The position numbers and the translations under genes are program-made. This document shows, piece by piece, positions 26,777-34,391 of a stretch of 43,887 nucleotides of DNA (its first letter is position 1; each line of letters opens with the position of its first letter). The stretch spans positions 1 to 43,887 of the forward strand of contig QUFC01000038.1 in NCBI GenBank assembly GCA_003478355.1, written 5' to 3'. This stretch comes from Lachnospiraceae bacterium AM48-27BH. Its GTDB lineage: Bacteria; Bacillota; Clostridia; Lachnospirales; Lachnospiraceae. Below the pieces are notes generated by a model. The model worked only from the letters and a program-made list of their open reading frames with translations, was not told the DNA's origin and ran no database searches.

Positions 26777-28046
26777 ATGAAAAAGAAGGTGTGGATTATT
26801 GGAGGCGGTGCCTCTGGAATGATGGCGGCCATTACGGCAGCGAAAGAGGGGATGGATGTGACCATTGCGGAGCATATGGACCGGGTGGGCAAAAAGATCC
26901 TTCCACAGGAAATGGCAGATGTAATCTGACCAATTTACATCAGGATGCCAGATGCTACCGTTCCAGCCAGCCAGATTTTCCAGGACGGGTATTAAAACAG
27001 TTTTCGGTGAATGAGACCATTTCCTTCTTTGAAGATCTGGGAATCGTGATGAAGAACAGGAACGGATATCTCTATCCCAATTCTGACCAGGCTTCTTCTG
27101 TGCTGGATGTTCTGCGGGATGAAGTGGAACGAAGAAAGATCCGGGTGTTCTTAAACTGCCAGATCAGGGAGATCCGAAAGAAAAAAGACGGTTTTCAGAT
27201 CGTGACAGACCAGGGCGTAAAGGAGGCGGATGCAGTGTACTGGCGACAGGTTCTAAGGCGGCTCCGGTCACAGGATCGGATGGCAGTGGATACCGCCTGG
27301 CGGAGAGTCTGGGTCATTCTGTGATTTCTCCGCTTCCGGCGTTAGTACAGCTCCGGTGCGCGGAAAAACATTACAGGCAGCTTTCCGGGATACGGACAGA
27401 TGCCAGAGTTGAGATCTATTCTTCTGCGAAAAATGGGTTATGGAACTTTGAGGCAGAAGACCGGGGAGAGGTGCAGCTGACAGACTACGGCATCTCCGGT
27501 ATCCCCGTATTCCAGGTGAGCCGTTATGCAGCAGTGGCTTTACATAATAAAAAGAACGTAAAAGCGGTGATTGACTTTTTCCCTCAATTAGATATGGAAG
27601 AAACGAAAACCATGATGGCAGAACGGAAGAGAAGGCTAGACGGACGCAGCGCCGAAGGATTTCTCACCGGAATGTTAAATAAAAAGCTGGCGCTGGCATT
27701 GTTAAAGCTGTCCGGCATTGCAGCGGCGGAGCCTGTGGAAGCGGTAGATCAGAAGCGTTTTCAGAGATTGATCCAGGTGATCAAGCAGTACGAGACCGTG
27801 GTGATTGCAACGAACCCTTATGAAAATGCCCAGATCTGCTGTGGAGGCGTGGATACCAGACAGATCGATCCGGCAACTATGGAGTCGAAGCTGGTAAAAG
27901 GGCTTTATTTTGCAGGAGAGATCGTGGATGTGGACGGCATCTGCGGCGGTTATAACCTGCAGTGGGCCTGGTCCAGCGGGTACGTGGCAGGAAGAAGCTG
28001 CGCAGCACAGCATTGCAAAACGGAGAAAAAGAAAGGAAACAGATAA
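26777..28046 (+). pseudogene. HI0933-family flavoprotein (NAD(P)/FAD-dependent oxidoreductase), two single-base losses
   Basis: The protein begins with the dinucleotide-binding motif IIGGGASGMMAAI and continues to RVGKKIL. There the frame slips: at 26901 CTTCC should read CTTTCC, which would give the family motif LSTGNGRCNLTN. A second slip at 27240-27241 (TAC-TGG should be TAC-TTG-G) interrupts the LATGSKAAPVTGSDG segment. The rest runs in frame to 28046 with the C-terminal GEIVDVDGICGGYNLQWAWSSG motif. Repaired, it is a normal ~420-residue flavoprotein. The reaction is unknown for this family. Confidence 0.88.
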
Positions 28047-28052
28047 CCAGAT

Positions 28053-29660
28053 ATGATCCGGATTACCCAGTTAAAGCTCCCGATTGAGCATAAAAAACAG
28101 GAATTATACGAAAAAACAGCGAAACTTTTGCGGGTTGCACCATCGGAGATCAAACAGCTAAAGATCGTCAAGCAGTCAGTAGATGCCAGAAAAAAGGAGC
28201 AGATCTTATTTATTTATACCGTAGATGTGGAAGTGGCAAAAGAGCAGCAGATCTTAAAGAAAGTGAAAAATAATCAGGTGTCACAGGTGAAGGAGGTTCC
28301 GTACCAGTTTCCGTCTGGCGGTGAAGAACCCCTGAAACATCCGCCAGTGATCATCGGCAGCGGCCCGGCGGGACTATTCTGCGGTCTGATGTTAGCCCAG
28401 GCCGGTTACCACCCGATTCTTCTGGAACGCGGTCAGGACGTGGAACAGCGGCAGAAGGATGTGGAATGGTTCTGGAATACGGGAATTTTAAACACCAGAT
28501 CCAATGTCCAGTTTGGCGAAGGCGGAGCGGGTACATTTTCCGATGGAAAATTAAATACATTGGTGAAAGATCCGCTGAAGCGGAACCAGAAGGTATTGGA
28601 GATCCTGGTGGAGCATGGGGCTGATCCGGAGATCCTTTATGTGAATAAACCGCATATCGGAACGGATGTGTTAAGCAAGGTAGTGAAAAATATCCGGGAA
28701 CACATCATCGACCTTGGCGGCCAGGTGTTCTTTGAAAGCCAGGTAACCGATATGACGATCAAAGGCGGGAGGATCACAGCATTGGAGATCAATGGGGACC
28801 AGCCGGAGAAGCGGAGAGTTCTGGAGGCAGAGACGGTGGTTCTTGCCGTGGGACACAGCGCCAGAGATACGTTTGCTATGTTGTTAAAGCGGGGAGTGCC
28901 CATGGAGAAGAAGGCATTTGCTGTGGGTCTTAGGATCCAGCATCCACAGGCTATGATCAATCAATCCCAGTATGGTATGGCTCATTCAGATATTTTAGGT
29001 CCCGCTTCTTATAAAGTGACTCATCAGACCAGTCTCCAGAGAGGCGTGTATTCTTTCTGTATGTGTCCGGGCGGTTACGTGGTCAATGCCTCATCAGAGA
29101 AGGAACGGCTGGCAGTCAATGGTATGAGCAACCATGACCGGGGAAGCAGAAATGCCAACAGCGCCCTGATCGTGACAGTGACTCCGGCAGATTTCGAGGG
29201 GGATTCCCCGCTGGCTGGTGTGGAATATCAAAGAAAATTAGAGAGCCTGGCCTATGAGTATGGACATGGCAGGATTCCGGTGCAGCTTTACGGGGATTTT
29301 AAGGCGGGACTGGAGACGAAACAGCTTGGTGAGGTGGACGCGGAGTTTAAGGGGGCGTATCAGTTTGCCAACTTAAAAGAGATGCTTCCGAACTATCTGT
29401 CCCAGTCTATTATTGAGGGTGTGGAACATTTTGAGGGTATGATCCACGGATTTTCCCGCTATGACAGTATTCTGGCTGGTGTGGAGAGCCGGACGTCTTC
29501 CCCTGTGCGGATTCACCGTGACGAACGGTTTGAAAGCCAGATCGCCGGGCTATATCCTTGTGGAGAGGGCGCAGGCTATGCGGGCGGTATCACATCGGCG
29601 GCTATGGACGGATTAAAAGTGGCAGAAGCCATTGGACGGCGCTATGTTTTCCGCGGATGA
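28053..29660 (+). CDS. FAD-dependent dehydrogenase of the COG2509 type
   Basis: A 535-residue flavoprotein with an N-terminal ~95-residue domain containing VDARKKEQILFIYTVDVE, then the FAD-binding motif VIIGSGPAGLFCGLMLAQAG, the QFGEGGAGTFSDGKL motif typical of this family and the C-terminal GEGAGYAGGITSAAMDGLKVAEAI. Its biochemical role is not established. It lies 6 bases after the HI0933-type gene, so the two flavoproteins are probably co-expressed. Confidence 0.85.
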   Translation: MIRITQLKLPIEHKKQELYEKTAKLLRVAPSEIKQLKIVKQSVDARKKEQILFIYTVDVEVAKEQQILKKVKNNQVSQVKEVPYQFPSGGEEPLKHPPVIIGSGPAGLFCGLMLAQAGYHPILLERGQDVEQRQKDVEWFWNTGILNTRSNVQFGEGGAGTFSDGKLNTLVKDPLKRNQKVLEILVEHGADPEILYVNKPHIGTDVLSKVVKNIREHIIDLGGQVFFESQVTDMTIKGGRITALEINGDQPEKRRVLEAETVVLAVGHSARDTFAMLLKRGVPMEKKAFAVGLRIQHPQAMINQSQYGMAHSDILGPASYKVTHQTSLQRGVYSFCMCPGGYVVNASSEKERLAVNGMSNHDRGSRNANSALIVTVTPADFEGDSPLAGVEYQRKLESLAYEYGHGRIPVQLYGDFKAGLETKQLGEVDAEFKGAYQFANLKEMLPNYLSQSIIEGVEHFEGMIHGFSRYDSILAGVESRTSSPVRIHRDERFESQIAGLYPCGEGAGYAGGITSAAMDGLKVAEAIGRRYVFRG

Positions 29661-29676
29661 TGCAGGTGTTTCCGGT

Positions 29677-29705
29677 TTGACGGATAGATAAAAATATTGT
29701 ATGAT
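29677..29705 (+). promoter_or_regulatory. Promoter of the proB leader
   Basis: TTGACG (29677-29682), a 17-base spacer and TATGAT (29700-29705). The resulting leader of about 270 bases contains an AATTGT...ACAGTT hairpin (29714-29737) and the 179-bp structured repeat before proB. This accounts for the 323-base stretch without a gene. Confidence 0.7.
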
Positions 29706-29778
29706 AATAGAACCGCAATTGTGAAGAAACAGAACAGTTACGGATGAAACCTAAGACAGACCAACCGGCAAGAATTTT

Positions 29779-29957
29779 ATCTCAGTCGAGAAGACTCCCA
29801 CCTCTTTAGGTGGTGAGTAATAGCAAATTTGTCTCAGTGGGAGGTGGGGCTTCGACTGAGATAAACGCTCCGCGAGGATGCGCAGTGATTCTGTAAAGAA
29901 TATGTCAGCTTCGCTGACCAGAATCACGCACCAAGTCTCACGGACGTTCGACTTGAA
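29779..29957 (+). repeat. 179-bp multi-hairpin repeat, copy 1, in the proB leader
   Basis: It is about 96% identical to 31166-31344 (7 differences, no indels). Predicted stems are CTCAGTCG with CGACTGAG closing a domain around CCCACCTC/GAGGTGGG; GTGATTCTG with CAGAATCAC enclosing GTCAGC-TTC-GCTGAC; and CAAGTC with GACTTG. The copy ends 26 bases before the proB ATG. It carries no coding frame. It may be a non-autonomous mobile repeat or a cis-regulatory RNA. Confidence 0.85.
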
Positions 29958-29983
29958 TGCCGCGGATATAGGAGTGGATAAAG

Positions 29984-30853
29984 ATGCTGGAGAGAGAAAA
30001 ACTGCAGGATAAAAAACGAATTGTGATCAAGATTGGTTCTTCCTCGCTGACCCACGCGGTCTCCGGTGATTTAAACCTTCAAAAAATAGAAAAATTAGTG
30101 CGGATCATCAGTGATCTGAAGGGGCAGGGCAAGGAAGTGGTATTAGTGTCTTCTGGCGCCATCGCCACAGGCAGACAGGCCCTGCACCATCCGGGAAAAC
30201 CGGAGAGTCTTGCCCAGAAGCAGGCATTTGCGGCAGTAGGTCAGGCCAGGCTGATGATGGTGTACCAGCGGTTATTTGCGGAGTACAATCAGGTGGCGGC
30301 CCAGGTCCTGATGACCAAGGACACCATGACCAACGATGCCTCCCGCTACAACGCCAGAAACACCTTTGACGAACTGTTAAAATTAGGGGCAGTTCCGGTG
30401 GTGAACGAGAACGATACGGTTTCCACCTCCGAGATCCCTTATGTGGACAATTTCGGAGATAATGACCGGCTTTCAGCTATTGTATCGGCATTGATCGGCG
30501 CGGATCTTCTGATCCTGCTTTCAGATATTGACGGGTTATTTACCGATGATCCGAGAAAGAATCCAGAAGCGAAGATGATTCCATTTGTGCCGGAGATCAC
30601 GAAAGAGCTTCTTTCCATGGGAAAGGAGACCTCGGGAAGCGGCGTGGGAACCGGCGGTATGGCGGCAAAACTGGCGGCAGCCCAGATTGCCACAGACAGC
30701 GGATCGGATATGGTGATCGCCAATGCGGATCAGGTGGATGTGATCTACCAGATCATGGAAGGCAAGGATGTGGGTACCTTATTTTTAGCCCATAAAAATA
30801 AAGATTTTGACCTGATCCATTATCTGAACCACGATTATGAAAGAAAAGAGTAA
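29984..30853 (+). CDS. proB: Glutamate 5-kinase
   Basis: A 289-residue kinase that phosphorylates glutamate, the first step of proline synthesis. Motifs include VIKIGSSSLTH, VLVSSGAIATGR, VVNENDTVST and the amino-acid-kinase nucleotide loop GSGVGTGGMAAKLAAA. The C-terminal PUA domain of longer ProB proteins is absent, which is a common short form. proA follows after one small gene, and both are preceded by the 179-bp repeat. Confidence 0.96.
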   Translation: MLEREKLQDKKRIVIKIGSSSLTHAVSGDLNLQKIEKLVRIISDLKGQGKEVVLVSSGAIATGRQALHHPGKPESLAQKQAFAAVGQARLMMVYQRLFAEYNQVAAQVLMTKDTMTNDASRYNARNTFDELLKLGAVPVVNENDTVSTSEIPYVDNFGDNDRLSAIVSALIGADLLILLSDIDGLFTDDPRKNPEAKMIPFVPEITKELLSMGKETSGSGVGTGGMAAKLAAAQIATDSGSDMVIANADQVDVIYQIMEGKDVGTLFLAHKNKDFDLIHYLNHDYERKE

Positions 30854-30936
30854 CTGTTCAACTGGTCGGTGTGCATCTGCTGCACTGACCGTTAGAAGCA
30901 TAGGCTGGAAAAGAATCACTTTAAGGAGGTGTAACA

Positions 30937-31161
30937 ATGGTAACACAGGAGATGATCGATCGGATCAATACCCTTTATCATAAATCCCAGGCAACGGGAC
31001 TGACAGAAGAAGAGAAAGCGGAGCAGGCAGAACTTCGGAAGAAGTATGTTGAAGCGATCCGCACCAGTATGCGTTCCAACTTAAATAATATTTCCATCAA
31101 GGAAAAAGACGGAACCATTACAGATCTGGGCAAGAAATATGGCGGTGTAAAGAGCGAATAA
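30937..31161 (+). CDS. DUF896 protein (UPF0291, YnzC-like)
   Basis: A 74-residue charged helical protein with the family pattern IDRINTLYHKSQATGLTEEEKAEQAELRKKYVEAIR. The Bacillus relatives YneJ/YnzC form short helical hairpins, and the function is unclear. It sits between proB and proA, with a good AAGGAGGTG site, and is followed within 5 bases by the second copy of the 179-bp repeat. Confidence 0.9.
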   Translation: MVTQEMIDRINTLYHKSQATGLTEEEKAEQAELRKKYVEAIRTSMRSNLNNISIKEKDGTITDLGKKYGGVKSE

Positions 31162-31165
31162 GTTC

Positions 31166-31344
31166 ATCTCAGTCGAGAAGACTCCCACCTCTTTAGGTGG
31201 TGAGTAATAGCAAATTTGTCTCAGTGGGAGGTGGGTCTCCGACTGAGATAAACGTTCCGCGAGGATGCGCAGTGATTCTGATAGGAATATGTCAGCTTCG
31301 CTGACCAGAATCACGCGCCAAGTCTCACGGACGTTCGACTTGAA
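31166..31344 (+). repeat. 179-bp multi-hairpin repeat, copy 2, directly before proA
   Basis: This is the second copy of the repeat at 29779-29957, at equal length. It ends 20 bases before the proA ATG. The nested stem GTGATTCTG/CAGAATCAC with the inner GTCAGC-TTC-GCTGAC is unchanged. Most differences fall in predicted unpaired positions or in the lower part of the first stem. Confidence 0.85.
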
Positions 31345-31364
31345 CGGAAAAAGGGGGAGTTCCT

Positions 31365-32609
31365 ATGAAGCTGGAAGAGATTGGCAGCCGGGCAAAAGAA
31401 GTATCCAGAGTGTTAAACAATCTGGGATCTACACCGAAAAATGAAGGCTTGAAAGCAGTTGCCCAGGCTTTGCTGGATGGAAAAGATAAGATTCTGGAGG
31501 CCAATCAAAAGGATGTGCAGGCGGCGCTTGCAAAGGGCATGAATCCAGGACTAGTAGATCGTCTTTCTTTAAATGACGCCAGGATCCAGGCTATGGCAGA
31601 GGGTCTCTTACAGGTGGCCTCCTTAGATGACCCGGTTGGTGAGGTGATCTCCATGAAGCCAAGACCCAACGGATTGTTGATCGGACAGAAACGGGTGCCG
31701 TTAGGTGTGATTGGCATGATCTACGAGGCGCGGCCCAATGTAACGGCCGATGCCTTTGGCCTGTGTTTTAAATCCGGTAATGCCGTGATCTTAAAAGGTG
31801 GAAGCGATGCCCTGGAATCCAACAAGGCCATTGTGGTACAGATTCGGGAGGGGCTGAAAAGCGCCGGACTTCCAAAGGATGCGGTGCAGTTGATTGAAAG
31901 TACTGACCGGGAAGTGACCAGACAGTTTATGCGGCTGAATGACTATCTGGATGTGCTGATCCCAAGAGGCAGCGCCGGACTGATCCGTTCCGTGGTGGAG
32001 AACAGTACCGTTCCGGTGATTGAGACAGGGACCGGCAACTGCCATATTTTTGTGGATGAATCTGCGGATCTGGACATGGCGCTGAATATCATTTTCAATG
32101 CCAAAACCCAGCGGATCGGTGTCTGTAATGCCTGTGAGTCCCTGGTGGTCCACCGGGCAGTTGCAGAAGAATTCCTGCCGTTATTAAAGGCCAGACTGGA
32201 TGAGAAGCAGGTGGAGATCCGGGCGGATAAAGAAGCCTGTGCTATGGTGGATGGTTTTGTTCCGGCTGCAGAAGAGGATTGGGGAACAGAATATCTGGAT
32301 TATATCCTTTCCCTGAAACTGGTGGATTCCATCGATGAGGCTATTGCCCATATCAACCGCTATAATACGAAGCATTCTGAGGCGATCATTACCTCCGATT
32401 ATGCCAATGCCCAGCGGTTCTTAAATGAGATCGATGCGGCGGCAGTGTATGTGAACGCTTCGACCCGTTTTACCGATGGCTTTGAGTTTGGCTTTGGCGC
32501 GGAGATCGGCATCAGCACCCAGAAGCTTCACGCCAGAGGTCCTATGGGATTAAAAGAACTGACGACAACCAAATACATCATTTATGGGAATGGACAGGTG
32601 CGCCCGTAG
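31365..32609 (+). CDS. proA: Glutamate-5-semialdehyde dehydrogenase (gamma-glutamyl phosphate reductase)
   Basis: A 414-residue aldehyde-dehydrogenase-fold enzyme that reduces gamma-glutamyl phosphate, the second step of proline synthesis. Signatures include [27 protein letters not shown], the catalytic-cysteine segment [14 protein letters not shown], and [22 protein letters not shown]. Full length. A GGGGGAG site precedes the ATG just after repeat copy 2. Confidence 0.96.
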   Translation: MKLEEIGSRAKEVSRVLNNLGSTPKNEGLKAVAQALLDGKDKILEANQKDVQAALAKGMNPGLVDRLSLNDARIQAMAEGLLQVASLDDPVGEVISMKPRPNGLLIGQKRVPLGVIGMIYEARPNVTADAFGLCFKSGNAVILKGGSDALESNKAIVVQIREGLKSAGLPKDAVQLIESTDREVTRQFMRLNDYLDVLIPRGSAGLIRSVVENSTVPVIETGTGNCHIFVDESADLDMALNIIFNAKTQRIGVCNACESLVVHRAVAEEFLPLLKARLDEKQVEIRADKEACAMVDGFVPAAEEDWGTEYLDYILSLKLVDSIDEAIAHINRYNTKHSEAIITSDYANAQRFLNEIDAAAVYVNASTRFTDGFEFGFGAEIGISTQKLHARGPMGLKELTTTKYIIYGNGQVRP

Positions 32610-32644
32610 AAGTGGGCAGAGGCTCCTATAGAAGGGACAGCAAT

Positions 32645-33214
32645 ATGGAAGAACTGACAATCCGCACTGCCACAGAAAAGGACGTGGCAGCGCTTTTGGA
32701 CATCTACAGACCGTATGTGGAGAGAACGGCCATTACTTTCGAATATGAAGTACCGACATTGGAGGAATTTCGTCAGCGGATTTGTCATACACTGGAAAAA
32801 TATCCGTATCTGGTGGCAGAGGTAGCTGGAGAGATCGTGGGATACGCCTATTTAAGCGCCTTTCACCCAAGAGCCGCATATCAATGGTGTGCAGAGACTT
32901 CTATATATGTCAATACGGACAAGAAGAAAATGGGCATTGGCGGCAGACTTTATGGTGCTTTGGAGCAGATCGCAAAAGAACAGGGTATTTTGAATCTGAA
33001 TGCCTGCATTGCAGTTCCAGAGCAGGATGATGAGTACCTGACTTCCAACAGCGAATCCTTCCATAAGCATCTGGGATACCGGATGGTGGGGAAGTTCCAC
33101 AACTGCGGATATAAATTCGGCAGATGGTATCACATGATCTGGATGGAGAAAATGATCGGCGGGCATGTGGAACAGCCGGAAGAGATCATTCCGTTTCCGG
33201 CGATAAAGAAATAG
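32645..33214 (+). CDS. GNAT acetyltransferase of the phosphinothricin-acetyltransferase type
   Basis: A 189-residue N-acetyltransferase. It follows the Pat/Bar-like pattern: IRTATEKDVAALLDIYRPYV, TFEYEVPTLEEF, GYAYLSAFHPRAAYQWCAETSIYV, then the acetyl-CoA loop KKKMGIGGRLYGAL. The substrate is not certain, and many such genes act on methionine sulfoximine or related amines. The ATG at 32645 after AGAAGGGA is chosen over an upstream GTG/ATG because the fold begins there. Confidence 0.82.
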   Translation: MEELTIRTATEKDVAALLDIYRPYVERTAITFEYEVPTLEEFRQRICHTLEKYPYLVAEVAGEIVGYAYLSAFHPRAAYQWCAETSIYVNTDKKKMGIGGRLYGALEQIAKEQGILNLNACIAVPEQDDEYLTSNSESFHKHLGYRMVGKFHNCGYKFGRWYHMIWMEKMIGGHVEQPEEIIPFPAIKK

Positions 33215-33271
33215 AAAAGCTGATCCGGGTGATGCCGGATCGTTACAAATAAAGATAGAAAAGGATAAAAC

Positions 33272-33424
33272 ATGAGTGATTTAACCGTACAGGCACCGTT
33301 AGAGGAGCCGGCAAGACAGGAATATTTTATGGAAATGGCCAAGAAACAGGTGACACAGCTGAGCAGGGAACTGGGACGTCCGCTGACCTGCTGCATCAAC
33401 ACCTTTGGCTGTCCTATTGTTTAA
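33272..33424 (+). pseudogene. miaB: miaB 5' fragment, interrupted by element integration
   Basis: The 50-residue product matches the N-terminus of the tRNA methylthiotransferase MiaB up to LTCCINTFGC, then diverges to PIV and a stop. In intact MiaB proteins this motif continues as QMNARDSEK, with the cysteine binding a 4Fe-4S cluster. The break coincides with the beginning of a region with different gene content, so this is the left junction of an inserted element. The rest of miaB should lie beyond the right edge, next to the other junction. Confidence 0.85.
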
Positions 33425-33473
33425 GTAACAAGACGTTAAAATCTATTTGAAAATACAAGGCTTTTTCCAGAAA

Positions 33474-33483
33474 GGAAATAAGC
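33474..33483 (+). promoter_or_regulatory. GGAAATAAGC initiation cassette 1
   Basis: This 10-mer lies immediately before the ATG at 33488 and overlaps its ribosome-binding site (AAAGGAAA). It is the exact complement of the 5' end of the predicted small RNA at 36483-36570. Confidence 0.6.
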
Positions 33484-33487
33484 AAAA

Positions 33488-33769
33488 ATGAGCAGAGAAA
33501 GGAAAATACCGATCGACGAATTCGGTGAAGGGAACTGTTGTCCTGTTTGCGGATCCGCAAAAATACACATATATTACCAATTCCCTTTGTATGTTTGTAA
33601 AGACCTTAACGGACGCGAAGTGTTCCGTGATTGCAAAACTGGAAAATGGACACGGAAAATATCAAACAGAGAAAAAGCCCGTCTTTATACATTAAGTCAG
33701 CTCGACGCTCAAATGTGGAATTTTAAATGTGAAAGTTGCGGATGGGTAAGCGAAAACTTTGTTCCATAG
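33488..33769 (+). CDS. Small zinc-ribbon protein of unknown function
   Basis: A 93-residue protein with two CxxC pairs (C18PVC21 and, near the C-terminus, CESC), which together would coordinate one zinc ion. Between them lies a basic helical segment. I do not recognise the family. It is the first gene of the element after the left junction and carries the GGAAATAAGC initiation cassette. Confidence 0.65.
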   Translation: MSRERKIPIDEFGEGNCCPVCGSAKIHIYYQFPLYVCKDLNGREVFRDCKTGKWTRKISNREKARLYTLSQLDAQMWNFKCESCGWVSENFVP

Positions 33770-33778
33770 GAGACGCGC

Positions 33779-34105
33779 ATGGAAAATAAATATATTTTAA
33801 AAATTGATTTGAATAAATATTTCCCTGGCGGTGTCATTCCTGATTCGTTCCAGGCGGCCAGACGCCACATGATGGAAAGACAAGTTCGCTATGATAAAGC
33901 CATAACGGAACTAAATAAAATTTCCGGATCTGATAAATTAACAAAGATCATCGAAGCAGAATCTGGTGATTACGATCGGCGCATGGCATTTATTAAAACG
34001 ACCACACAAGAACTTCTTTCTGGCGCTGATTATTCGAAATGCGAAACGATCGAAGATATGGTAAAAGTTTATTTGGCTTCGCTTCTTCGGCGTCTTGGTT
34101 TTTAG
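33779..34105 (+). CDS. Hypothetical protein (108 residues)
   Basis: Begins MENKYILKIDLNKYFPGG and is predicted mostly helical, with a run of charged residues; no known motif seen. It starts 9 bases after the previous stop with a TAGGAG site, so it is co-transcribed with its neighbours. Function unknown. Confidence 0.6.
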   Translation: MENKYILKIDLNKYFPGGVIPDSFQAARRHMMERQVRYDKAITELNKISGSDKLTKIIEAESGDYDRRMAFIKTTTQELLSGADYSKCETIEDMVKVYLASLLRRLGF

Positions 34106-34126
34106 AAAAGTGAAAAGGAAAACTGT

Positions 34127-34360
34127 ATGATATTTACATTCAAAGAATATAATCGCCTTTTTCACGGCGATCCGATGTCTGATTTTCGAAGAAATAGAAT
34201 TGTTGAATTTCACAAAAAGAAATGGATAATTCACCACGTTGCAGTCCAGGCGGTCAGGCGTAAAGAATGTTGTATTTGCGAATATGGATTAGTTATGCTT
34301 GAAGAATATGCATCAAAAACAAATATAGAATCCCAAAAAGCAGAAATATATTATTACTAG
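34127..34360 (+). CDS. Hypothetical protein (77 residues)
   Basis: Begins MIFTFKEYNRLFHGDPM and contains a CCIC motif near residue 48. A GAAAAGGAAAA site lies 6 bases before the ATG. It ends directly at a bidirectional terminator shared with the recombinase gene. Not recognised. Confidence 0.55.
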   Translation: MIFTFKEYNRLFHGDPMSDFRRNRIVEFHKKKWIIHHVAVQAVRRKECCICEYGLVMLEEYASKTNIESQKAEIYYY

Positions 34361-34361
34361 A

Positions 34362-34391
34362 AAGAAGCCGCCTTGAATAGCGGCTTCTTTT
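34362..34391. terminator. Bidirectional terminator between the left cargo genes and the recombinase
   Basis: AAGAAGCCGC (34362-34371) pairs perfectly with GCGGCTTCTT (34380-34389) around CTTGAATA, with T tracts on both strands. The recombinase stop codon starts at its edge. Confidence 0.88.

Noticed and set aside
29779..29983. T-box riboswitch in the proB leader
   Set aside because: The conserved T-box antiterminator sequence (AGGGTGGNACCGCG) is absent, no terminator follows the structured part, and the same sequence recurs before proA.
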